From NCBI GenBank assembly GCA_947034895.1, contig OX344763.1, positions 53,691,025 to 53,755,024 of the forward strand: 64,000 nt of DNA, read 5' to 3'. The DNA comes from Rhytidiadelphus loreus. Its lineage: Eukaryota; Streptophyta; Bryopsida; Hypnales; Hylocomiaceae. A program made the position numbers and the translations under genes. The notes below the pieces were generated by a model that did no database searches, was not told the DNA's origin, and saw only the letters and a program-made list of their open reading frames with translations. Positions 13,450 to 26,600 of this stretch are shown here, one piece after another (positions within the stretch are counted from its first letter, which is position 1; each line of letters starts with the position of its first letter).

Positions 13450-16400
13450 AATTGCTACTTGCACCACATGTTTGCACATTCTTTTTCACTTGAATTTCAT
13501 GAGTTCCAATTCTCTATAACATGAAACTACAGCGCAAGGTTCTTGCATCAATTTCTAGTATAACGTTCAAGGTCATTCAATGTCACCACCAAATGAATAT
13601 TTCTTTGGATATTTGGATTTAAGAAGAATTGCAACTTGCACCACATGTTTGCACATTCTTTTTCACTTGAATTTCATGAGTTCCAATTCTCTATAACATG
13701 AAACTACAACGCAAGGTTCGTGTATCAATTTCTAGTATAACGTTCAAGGTCATTCAATGCCACCACCAAATGAATATTTCTTTGGATATTTGGACTTAAG
13801 AAGAATTGCAACTTGCACCACATGTTTGCACATTCTTTGTCACTTGAATTTCATGAGTTCCAATTCTCTATAACATGAAACTAGAGCGCAAGGTTCGTGT
13901 ATCAATTTCTAGTATAACGTTCAAGGTCATTCAATGTCACCACCAAATGAATATTTCTTTGGATAGTTGGACTTAAGAAGAATTGCAACTTGCACCACAT
14001 GTTTGCACATTCTTTGTCACTTGAATTTCATGAGTTCCAATTCTCTATAACATGAAACTAGAGCGCAAGGTTCATGCATCAATTTCTAATTTAACGTTCA
14101 AGGTCATTCAATGTCAGCACCAAATGAATATTTCTTTGGATATTTGGACTTAAGAAGAATTGCTACTTGCACCACATGTTTGCACATTCTCTTTCACTTG
14201 AATTTCATGAGTTCCAATTCTCTATAACATGAAACTACAACGCAAGGTTCTTGCATCAATTTCTAGTATAACGTTCAAGGTCATTCAATGTCACCACCAA
14301 ATGAATAGTTCTTTGGATATTTGGACTTAAGAAGAATTGCTACTTGCACCACATGTTTGCACATTCTTTTTCACTTGAATTTCATGAGTTCCAATTCTCT
14401 ATAACATGAAACTACAGCGCAAGGTTCTTGCATCAATTTGTAGTATAACGTTCAAGGTCATTCAATGTCACCACCAAATGAATATTTCTTTGGATATTTG
14501 GACTTAAGAAGAATTGCTACTTGCACCACATGTTTGCACATTCTTTTTCACTTGAATTTCATGAGTTCCAATTTTCTAGGACATGAAAGTTCAACGCAAG
14601 GTTCTTGCATCAATTTGTAGTATAACGTTCAAGGTCATTCAATGTCACCACCAAATGAATATTTCTTTGGATATTTGGACTTAAGAAGAATTGCTACTTG
14701 CACCACATGTTTGCACATTCTTTTTCACTTGAATTTCATGAGTTCCAATTTTCTAGGACATGAAAGTTCAACGCAAGGTTCTTGCATCAATTTCTAGTAT
14801 AACGTTCAAGGTCATTCAATGTCACCACCAAATGAATATTTCTTTGGATATTTGGACTTAAGAAGAATTGCTACTTGCACCACATGTTTGCACATTCTTT
14901 TTCACTTGAATTTCATGAGTTCCAATTTTCTAGGACATGAAAGTTCAACGCAAGGTTCTTGCATCAATTTCTAGTATAACGTTCAAGGTCATTCAATGTC
15001 ACCACCAAATGAATATTTCTTTGGATATTTGGACTTAAGAAGAATTGCTACTTGCACCACATGTTTGCACATTCTTTTTCACTTGAATTTCATGAGTTCC
15101 AATTTTCTAGGACATGAAAGTTCAACGCAAGGTTCTTGCATCAATTTCTAGTATAACGTTCAAGGTCATTCAATGTCACCACCAAATGAATATTTCTTTG
15201 GATATTTGGACTTAAGAAGAATTGCTACTTGCACCACATGTTTGCACATTCTTTTTCACTTGAATTTCATGAGTTCCAATTTTCTAGGACATGAAAGTTC
15301 AACGCAAGGTTCATGCATCAATTTCTAATTTAACGTTCAAGGTCATTCAATGTCACCACCAAATGAATATTTCTTTGGATATTTGGACTTAAGAAGAATT
15401 GCTACTTGCACCACATGTTTGCACATTCTTTTTCACTTGAATTTCATGAGTTCCAATTCTCTATAACATGAAACTACAACGCAAGGTTCTTGCATCAATT
15501 TCTAGTATAACGTTCAAGGTCATTCAATGTCACCACCAAATGAATATTTCTTTGGATATTTGGACTTAAGAAGAATTGCTACTTGCACCACATGTTTGCA
15601 CATTCTTTTTCACTTGAATTTCATGAGTTCCAATTCTCTATAACATGAAACTACAGCGCAAGGTTCTTGCATCAATTTCTAGTATAACGTTCAAGGTCAT
15701 TCAATGTCACCACCAAATGAATATTTCTTTGGATATTTGGATTTAAGAAGAATTGCAACTTGCACCACATGTTTGCACATTCTTTTTCACTTGAATTTCA
15801 TGAGTTCCAATTCTCTATAACATGAAACTACAACGCAAGGTTCGTGTATCAATTTCTAGTATAACGTTCAAGGTCATTCAATGCCACCACCAAATGAATA
15901 TTTCTTTGGATATTTGGACTTAAGAAGAATTGCAACTTGCACCACATGTTTGCACATTCTTTGTCACTTGAATTTCATGAGTTCCAATTCTCTATAACAT
16001 GAAACTAGAGCGCAAGGTTCGTGTATCAATTTCTAGTATAACGTTCAAGGTCATTCAATGTCACCACCAAATGAATATTTCTTTGGATAGTTGGACTTAA
16101 GAAGAATTGCAACTTGCACCACATGTTTGCACATTCTTTGTCACTTGAATTTCATGAGTTCCAATTCTCTATAACATGAAACTAGAGCGCAAGGTTCATG
16201 CATCAATTTCTAATTTAACGTTCAAGGTCATTCAATGTCAGCACCAAATGAATATTTCTTTGGATATTTGGACTTAAGAAGAATTGCTACTTGCACCACA
16301 TGTTTGCACATTCTCTTTCACTTGAATTTCATGAGTTCCAATTCTCTATAACATGAAACTACAACGCAAGGTTCTTGCATCAATTTCTAGTATAACGTTC

Positions 16401-19400
16401 AAGGTCATTCAATGTCACCACCAAATGAATAGTTCTTTGGATATTTGGACTTAAGAAGAATTGCTACTTGCACCACATGTTTGCACATTCTTTTTCACTT
16501 GAATTTCATGAGTTCCAATTCTCTATAACATGAAACTACAGCGCAAGGTTCTTGCATCAATTTGTAGTATAACGTTCAAGGTCATTCAATGTCACCACCA
16601 AATGAATATTTCTTTGGATATTTGGACTTAAGAAGAATTGCTACTTGCACCACATGTTTGCACATTCTTTTTCACTTGAATTTCATGAGTTCCAATTTTC
16701 TAGGACATGAAAGTTCAACGCAAGGTTCTTGCATCAATTTCTAGTATAACGTTCAAGGTCATTCAATGTCACCACCAAATGAATATTTCTTTGGATATTT
16801 GGACTTAAGAAGAATTGCTACTTGCACCACATGTTTGCACATTCTTTGTCACTTGAATTTCATGAGTTCCAATTTTCTAGGACATGAAAGTTCAACGCAA
16901 GGTTCTTGCATCAATTTCTAGTATAACGTTCAAGGTCATTCAATGTCACCACCAAATGAATATTTCTTTGGATATTTGGACTTAAGAAGAATTGCTACTT
17001 GCACCACATGTTTGCACATTCTTTTTCACTTGAATTTCATGAGTTCCAATTTTCTAGGACATGAAAGTTCAACGCAAGGTTCTTGCATCAATTTCTAGTA
17101 TAACGTTCAAGGTCATTCAATGTCACCACCAAATGAATATTTCTTTGGATATTTGGACTTAAGAAGAATTGCTACTTGCACCACATGTTTGCACATTCTT
17201 TTTCACTTGAATTTCATGAGTTCCAATTTTCTAGGACATGAAAGTTCAACGCAAGGTTCTTGCATCAATTTCTAGTATAACGTTCAAGGTCATTCAATGT
17301 CACCACCAAATGAATATTTCTTTGGATATTTGGACTTAAGAAGAATTGCTACTTGCACCACATGTTTGCACATTCTTTTTCACTTGAATTTCATGAGTTC
17401 CAATTTTCTAGGACATGAAAGTTCAACGCAAGGTTCATGCATCAATTTCTAATTTAACGTTCAAGGTCATTCAATGTCACCACCAAATGAATATTTCTTT
17501 GGATATTTGGACTTAAGAAGAATTGCTACTTGCACCACATGTTTGCACATTCTTTTTCACTTGAATTTCATGAGTTCCAATTCTCTATAACATGAAACTA
17601 CAACGCAAGGTTCTTGCATCAATTTCTAGTATAACGTTCAAGGTCATTCAATGTCACCACCAAATGAATATTTCTTTGGATATTTGGACTTAAGAAGAAT
17701 TGCTACTTGCACCACATGTTTGCACATTCTTTTTCACTTGAATTTCATGAGTTCCAATTCTCTATAACATGAAACTACAGCGCAAGGTTCTTGCATCAAT
17801 TTCTAGTATAACGTTCAAGGTCATTCAATGTCACCACCAAATGAATATTTCTTTGGATATTTGGATTTAAGAAGAATTGCAACTTGCACCACATGTTTGC
17901 ACATTCTTTTTCACTTGAATTTCATGAGTTCCAATTCTCTATAACATGAAACTACAACGCAAGGTTCGTGTATCAATTTCTAGTATAACGTTCAAGGTCA
18001 TTCAATGCCACCACCAAATGAATATTTCTTTGGATATTTGGACTTAAGAAGAATTGCAACTTGCACCACATGTTTGCACATTCTTTGTCACTTGAATTTC
18101 ATGAGTTCCAATTCTCTATAACATGAAACTAGAGCGCAAGGTTCGTGTATCAATTTCTAGTATAACGTTCAAGGTCATTCAATGTCACCACCAAATGAAT
18201 ATTTCTTTGGATAGTTGGACTTAAGAAGAATTGCAACTTGCACCACATGTTTGCACATTCTTTGTCACTTGAATTTCATGAGTTCCAATTCTCTATAACA
18301 TGAAACTAGAGCGCAAGGTTCATGCATCAATTTCTAATTTAACGTTCAAGGTCATTCAATGTCAGCACCAAATGAATATTTCTTTGGATATTTGGACTTA
18401 AGAAGAATTGCTACTTGCACCACATGTTTGCACATTCTCTTTCACTTGAATTTCATGAGTTCCAATTCTCTATAACATGAAACTACAACGCAAGGTTCTT
18501 GCATCAATTTCTAGTATAACGTTCAAGGTCATTCAATGTCACCACCAAATGAATAGTTCTTTGGATATTTGGACTTAAGAAGAATTGCTACTTGCACCAC
18601 ATGTTTGCACATTCTTTTTCACTTGAATTTCATGAGTTCCAATTCTCTATAACATGAAACTACAGCGCAAGGTTCTTGCATCAATTTGTAGTATAACGTT
18701 CAAGGTCATTCAATGTCACCACCAAATGAATATTTCTTTGGATATTTGGACTTAAGAAGAATTGCTACTTGCACCACATGTTTGCACATTCTTTTTCACT
18801 TGAATTTCATGAGTTCCAATTTTCTAGGACATGAAAGTTCAACGCAAGGTTCTTGCATCAATTTCTAGTATAACGTTCAAGGTCATTCAATGTCACCACC
18901 AAATGAATATTTCTTTGGATATTTGGACTTAAGAAGAATTGCTACTTGCACCACATGTTTGCACATTCTTTGTCACTTGAATTTCATGAGTTCCAATTTT
19001 CTAGGACATGAAAGTTCAACGCAAGGTTCTTGCATCAATTTCTAGTATAACGTTCAAGGTCATTCAATGTCACCACCAAATGAATATTTCTTTGGATATT
19101 TGGACTTAAGAAGAATTGCTACTTGCACCACATGTTTGCACATTCTTTTTCACTTGAATTTCATGAGTTCCAATTTTCTAGGACATGAAAGTTCAACGCA
19201 AGGTTCATGCATCAATTTCTAATTTAACGTTCAAGGTCATTCAATGTCACCACCAAATGAATATTTCTTTGGATATTTGGACTTAAGAAGAATTGCTACT
19301 TGCACCACATGTTTGCACATTCTTTTTCACTTGAATTTCATGAGTTCCAATTCTCTATAACATGAAACTACAACGCAAGGTTCTTGCATCAATTTCTAGT

Positions 19401-21384
19401 ATAACGTTCAAGGTCATTCAATGTCACCACCAAATGAATATTTCTTTGGATATTTGGACTTAAGAAGAATTGCTACTTGCACCACATGTTTGCACATTCT
19501 TTTTCACTTGAATTTCATGAGTTCCAATTCTCTATAACATGAAACTACAGCGCAAGGTTCTTGCATCAATTTCTAGTATAACGTTCAAGGTCATTCAATG
19601 TCACCACCAAATGAATATTTCTTTGGATATTTGGATTTAAGAAGAATTGCAACTTGCACCACATGTTTGCACATTCTTTTTCACTTGAATTTCATGAGTT
19701 CCAATTCTCTATAACATGAAACTACAACGCAAGGTTCGTGTATCAATTTCTAGTATAACGTTCAAGGTCATTCAATGCCACCACCAAATGAATATTTCTT
19801 TGGATATTTGGACTTAAGAAGAATTGCAACTTGCACCACATGTTTGCACATTCTTTGTCACTTGAATTTCATGAGTTCCAATTCTCTATAACATGAAACT
19901 AGAGCGCAAGGTTCGTGTATCAATTTCTAGTATAACGTTCAAGGTCATTCAATGTCACCACCAAATGAATATTTCTTTGGATAGTTGGACTTAAGAAGAA
20001 TTGCAACTTGCACCACATGTTTGCACATTCTTTGTCACTTGAATTTCATGAGTTCCAATTCTCTATAACATGAAACTAGAGCGCAAGGTTCATGCATCAA
20101 TTTCTAATTTAACGTTCAAGGTCATTCAATGTCAGCACCAAATGAATATTTCTTTGGATATTTGGACTTAAGAAGAATTGCTACTTGCACCACATGTTTG
20201 CACATTCTCTTTCACTTGAATTTCATGAGTTCCAATTCTCTATAACATGAAACTACAACGCAAGGTTCTTGCATCAATTTCTAGTATAACGTTCAAGGTC
20301 ATTCAATGTCACCACCAAATGAATAGTTCTTTGGATATTTGGACTTAAGAAGAATTGCTACTTGCACCACATGTTTGCACATTCTTTTTCACTTGAATTT
20401 CATGAGTTCCAATTCTCTATAACATGAAACTACAGCGCAAGGTTCTTGCATCAATTTGTAGTATAACGTTCAAGGTCATTCAATGTCACCACCAAATGAA
20501 TATTTCTTTGGATATTTGGACTTAAGAAGAATTGCTACTTGCACCACATGTTTGCACATTCTTTTTCACTTGAATTTCATGAGTTCCAATTTTCTAGGAC
20601 ATGAAAGTTCAACGCAAGGTTCTTGCATCAATTTCTAGTATAACGTTCAAGGTCATTCAATGTCACCACCAAATGAATATTTCTTTGGATATTTGGACTT
20701 AAGAAGAATTGCTACTTGCACCACATGTTTGCACATTCTTTTTCACTTGAATTTCATGAGTTCCAATTTTCTAGGACATGAAAGTTCAACGCAAGGTTCT
20801 TGCATCAATTTCTAGTATAACGTTCAAGGTCATTCAATGTCACCACCAAATGAATATTTCTTTGGATATTTGGACTTAAGAAGAATTGCTACTTGCACCA
20901 CATGTTTGCACATTCTTTTTCACTTGAATTTCATGAGTTCCAATTTTCTAGGACATGAAAGTTCAACGCAAGGTTCTTGCATCAATTTCTAGTATAACGT
21001 TCAAGGTCATTCAATGTCACCACCAAATGAATATTTCTTTGGATATTTGGACTTAAGAAGAATTGCTACTTGCACCACATGTTTGCACATTCTTTTTCAC
21101 TTGAATTTCATGAGTTCCAATTTTCTAGGACATGAAAGTTCAACGCAAGGTTCTTGCATCAATTTCTAGTATAACGTTCAAGGTCATTCAATGTCACCAC
21201 CAAATGAATATTTCTTTGGATATTTGGACTTAAGAAGAATTGCTACTTGCACCACATGTTTGCACATTCTTTTTCACTTGAATTTCATGAGTTCCAATTT
21301 TCTAGGACATGAAAGTTCAACGCAAGGTTCATGCATCAATTTCTAATTTAACGTTCAAGGTCATTCAATGTCACCACCAAATGA
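13450..21384 (+). repeat. 12-monomer (2124-bp) HOR, four copies, one contracted
   Basis: Copies begin at 13627, 15751, 17875 and 19645, preceded by one matching monomer at 13450. Four rare markers keep this spacing: gatttaag (about 13618, then 12, 12 and 10 monomers on), atgccacc (13757, 15881, 18005, 19775), gatagttgg, and attctctttcac (near 14190, 16314, 18438, 20208). Spacings are 2124, 2124 and 1770 bp. The third copy is two monomers short because its run of tctaggac/aagttcaacgc monomers has three units rather than five. The fourth copy keeps five and ends by divergence at gaatagttcttagg (21384). Copies 2 and 3 share tttgtcac in the second tctaggac unit, which copies 1 and 4 lack. Confidence 0.95.
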
Positions 21385-23600
21385 ATAGTTCTTAGGATAT
21401 TTGGACTTAAGAAGAATTGCTACTTGCACCACATGTTTGCACATTCTTTTTCACTTGAATTTCATGAGTTCCAATTCTCTATAACATGAAACTACAACGC
21501 AAGGTTCTTGCATCAATTTCTAGTATAACGTTCAAGGTCATTCAATGTCACCACCAAATGAATAGTTCTTTGGATATTTGGACTTAAGAAGAATTGCTAC
21601 TTGCACCACATGTTTGCACATTCTTTGTCACTTGAATTTCATGAGTTCCAATTCTCTATAACATGAAACTAGAGCGCAAGGTTCGTGTATCAATTTCTAG
21701 TATAACGTTCAAGGTCATTCAATGTCACCACCAAATGAATATTTCTTTGGATATTTGGACTTAAGAAGAATTGCAACTTGCACCACATGTTTGCACAGTC
21801 TTTGTCACTTGAATTTCATGAGTTCCAATTCTCTATAACATGAAACTAGAGCGCAAGGTTCGTGTATCAATTTCTAGTATAACGTTCAAGGTCATTCAAT
21901 GTCACCACCAAATGAATAGTTCTTTGGATATTTGGACTTAAGAAGAATTGCTAATTGCACCACATGTTTGCACAGTCTTTGTCACTTGAATTTCATGAGT
22001 TCCAATTCTCTATAACATGAAACTAGAGCGCAAGGTTCGTGTATCAATTTCTAGTATAACGTTCAAGGTCATTCAATGTCACCACCAAATGAATATTTCT
22101 TTGGATATTTGGACTTAAGAAGAATTGCTACTTGCACCACATGTTTGCACATGCTTTGTCACTTGAATTTTATGAGTTCCAATTCTCTATAACATGAAAC
22201 TAGAGCGCAAGGTTCTTGCATCAATTTCTAGTATAACGTTCAAGGTCATTCAATGTCACCACCAAATGAATATTTCTTTGGATATTTGGACTTAAGAAGA
22301 ATTGCTACTTGCACCACATGTTTGCACATTCTTTTTCACTTGAATTTCATGAGTTCCAATTCTCTATAACATGAAACTACAGCGCAAGGTTCTTGCATCA
22401 ATTTGTAGTATAACGTTCAAGGTCATTCAATGTCACCACCAAATGAATATTTCTTTGGATATTTGGACTTAAGAAGAATTGCTACTTGCACCACATGTTT
22501 GCACATTCTTTTTCACTTGAATTTCATGAGTTCCAATTTTCTAGGACATGAAAGTTCAACGCAAGGTTCTTGCATCAATTTCTAGTATAACGTTCAAGGT
22601 CATTCAATGTCACCACCAAATGAATATTTCTTTGGATATTTGGACTTAAGAAGAATTGCTACTTGCACCACATGTTTGCACATTCTTTTTCACTTGAATT
22701 TCATGAGTTCCAATTCTCTATAACATGAAACTACAACGCAAGGTTCTTGCATCAATTTCTAGTATAACGTTCAAGGTCATTCAATGTCACCACCAAATGA
22801 ATATTTCTTTGGATATTTGGACTTAAGAAGAATTGCTACTTGCACCACATGTTTGCACATTCTTTTTCACTTGAATTTCATGAGTTCCAATTCTCTATAA
22901 CATGAAACTACAACGCAAGGTTCTTGCATCAATTTCTAGTATAACGTTCAAGGTCATTCAATGTCACCACCAAATGAATAGTTCTTTGGATATTTGGACT
23001 TAAGAAGAATTGCTACTTGCACCACATGTTTGCACATTCTTTTTCACTTGAATTTCATGAGTTCCAATTCTCTATAACATGAAACTACAACGCAAGGTTC
23101 TTGCATCAATTTCTAGTATAACGTTCAAGGTCATTCAATGTCACCACCAAATGAATAGTTCTTTGGATATTTGGACTTAAGAAGAATTGCTACTTGCACC
23201 ACATGTTTGCACATTCTTTGTCACTTGAATTTCATGAGTTCCAATTCTCTATAACATGAAACTAGAGCGCAAGGTTCGTGTATCAATTTCTAGTATAACG
23301 TTCAAGGTCATTCAATGTCACCACCAAATGAATAGTTCTTTGGATATTTGGACTTAAGAAGAATTGCAACTTGCACCACATGTTTGCACATTCTTTGTCA
23401 CTTGAATTTCATGAGTTCCAATTCTCTATAACATGAAACTAGAGCGCAAGGTTCGTGTATCAATTTCTAGTATAACGTTCAAGGTCATTCAATGTCACCA
23501 CCAAATGAATAGTTCTTTGGATATTTGGACTTAAGAAGAATTGCTAATTGCACCACATGTTTGCACAGTCTTTGTCACTTGAATTTCATGAGTTCCAATT
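21385..23600 (+). repeat. Mixed domain A monomers with a 9-monomer marker spacing
   Basis: Between the 12-monomer and 15/17-monomer HORs, monomers of the common domain A subtypes follow in no clean higher-order register. The rare gctaattgc marker occurs at 21951 and 23544, 1593 bp apart (9 x 177), but neighbouring monomers agree only partly. One ordinary variant, cacatgctttg, is seen near 22150. Nothing other than satellite is present. Confidence 0.65.
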
Positions 23601-26600
23601 CTCTATAACATGAAACTAGAGCGCAAGGTTCGTGTATCAATTTCTAGTATAACGTTCAAGGTCATTCAATGTCACCACCAAATGAATATTTCTTTGGATA
23701 TTTGGACTTAAGAAGAATTGCTACTTGCACCACATGTTTGCACATTCTTTTTCACTTGAATTTCATGAGTTCCAATTTTCTAGGACATGAAAGTTCAACG
23801 CAAGGTTCATGCATCAATTTCTAATTTAACGTTCAAGGTCATTCAATGTCACCACCAAATGAATATTTCTTTGGATATTTGGACTTAAGAAGAATTGCAA
23901 CTTGCACCACATGTTTGCACATTCTTTGTCACTTGAATTTTATGAGTTCCAATTCTCTATAACATGAAACTAGAGCGCAAGGTTCGTGTATCAATTTCTA
24001 GTATAACGTTCAAGGTCATTCAATGTCACCACCAAATGAATAGTTCTTTGGATATTTGGACTTAAGAAGAATTGCAACTTGCACCACATGTTTGCACAGT
24101 CTTTGTCACTTGAATTTCATGAGTTCCAATTCTCTATAACATGAAACTAGAGCGCAAGGTTCGTGTATCAATTTCTAGTATAACGTTCAAGGTCATTCAA
24201 TGTCACCACCAAATGAATAGTTCTTTGGATATTTGGACTTAAGAAGAATTGCTACTTGCACCACATGTTTGCACAGTCTTTGTCACTTGAATTTCATGAG
24301 TTCCAATTCTCTATAACATGAAACTAGAGCGCAAGGTTCGTGTATCAATTTCTAGTATAACGTTCAAGGTCATTCAATGTCACCACCAAATGAATATTTC
24401 TTTGGATATTTGGACTTAAGAAGAATTGCTACTTGCACCACATGTTTGCACATTCTTTGTCACTTGAATTTTATGAGTTCCAATTCTCTATAACATGAAA
24501 CTAGAGCGCAAGGTTCTTGCATCAATTTCTAGTATAACGTTCAAGGTCATTCAATGTCACCACCAAATGAATATTTCTTTGGATATTTGGACTTAAGAAG
24601 AATTGCTACTTGCACCACATGTTTGCACATTCTTTGTCACTTGAATTTCATGAGTTCCAATTCTCTATAACATGAAACTACAGCGCAAGGTTCTTGCATC
24701 AATTTGTAGTATAACGTTCAAGGTCATTCAATGTCAGCACCAAATGAATATTTCTTTGGATATTTGGACTTAAGAAAAATTGCTACTTGCACCACATGTT
24801 TGCACATTCTTTTTCACTTGAATTTCATGAGTTCCAATTTTCTAGGACATGAAAGTTCAACGCAAGGTTCATGCATCAATTTCTAATTTAACGTTCAAGG
24901 TCATTCAATGTCAGCACCAAATGAATATTTCTTTGGATATTTGGACTTAAGAAGAATTGCTACTTGCACCACATGTTTGCACATTCTTTTTCACTTGAAT
25001 TTCATGAGTTCCAATTTTCGAGGACATGAAAGTTCAACGCAAGGTTCTTGCATCAATTTCTAGTATAACGTTCAAGGTCATTCAATGTCACCACCAAATG
25101 AATATTTCTTTGGATATTTGGACTTAAGAAGAATTGCTACTTGCACCACATGTTTGCACATTCTTTTTCACTTGAATTTCATGAGTTCCAATTCTCTATA
25201 ACATGAAACTACAACGCAAGGTTCTTGCATCAATTTCTAGTATAACGTTCAAGGTCATTCAATGTCACCACCAAATGAATATTTCTTTGGATATTTGGAC
25301 TTAAGAAGAATTGCTACTTGCACCACATGTTTGCACATTCTTTGTCACTTGAATTTCATGAGTTCCAATTCTCTATAACATGAAACTAGAGCGCAAGGTT
25401 CGTGTATCAATTTCTAGTATAACGTTCAAGGTCATTCAATGTCACCACCAAATGAATAGTTCTTTGGATATTTGGACTTAAGAAGAATTGCAACTTGCAC
25501 CACATGTTTGCACAGTCTTTGTCACTTGAATTTCATGAGTTCCAATTCTCTATAACATGAAACTACAACGCAAGGTTCGTGTATCAATTTCTAGTATAAC
25601 GTTCAAGGTCATTCAATGTCACCACCAAATGAATATTTCTTTGGATATTTGGACTTAAGAAGAATTGCAACTTGCACCACATGTTTGCACATTCTTTGTC
25701 ACTTGAATTTTATGAGTTCCAATTCTCTATAACATGAAACTAGAGCGCAAGGTTCGTGTATCAATTTCTAGTATAACGTTCAAGGTCATTCAATGTCACC
25801 ACCAAATGAATATTTCTTTGGATATTTGGACTTAAGAAGAATTGCTACTTGCACCACATGTTTGCACATTCTTTTTCACTTGAATTTCATGAGTTCCAAT
25901 TCTCTATAACATGAAACTACAACGCAAGGTTCTTGCATCAATTTGTAGTATAACGTTCAAGGTCATTCAATGTCACCACCAAATGAATATTTCTTTGGAT
26001 ATTTGGACTTAAGAAGAATTGCTACTTGCACCACATGTTTGCACATTCTTTTTCACTTGAATTTCATGAGTTCCAATTTTCTAGGACATGAAAGTTCAAC
26101 GCAAGGTTCATGCATCAATTTCTAATTTAACGTTCAAGGTCATTCAATGTCACCACCAAATGAATATTTCTTTGGATATTTGGACTTAAGAAGAATTGCT
26201 ACTTGCACCACATGTTTGCACATTCTTTTTCACTTGAATTTCATGAGTTCCAATTCTCTATAACATGAAACTACAACGCAAGGTTCTTGCATCAATTTCT
26301 AGTATAACGTTCAAGGTCATTCAATGTCACCACCAAATGAATATTTCTTTGGATATTTGGACTTAAGAAGAATTGCTACTTGCACCACATGTTTGCACAG
26401 TCTTTGTCACTTGAATTTCATGAGTTCCAATTCTCTATAACATGAAACTAGAGCGCAAGGTTCGTGTATCAATTTCTAGTATAACGTTCAAGGTCATTCA
26501 ATGTCACCACCAAATGAATATTTCTTTGGATATTTGGACTTAAGAAGAATTGCTACTTGCACCACATGTTTGCACATTCTTTGTCACTTGAATTTCATGA

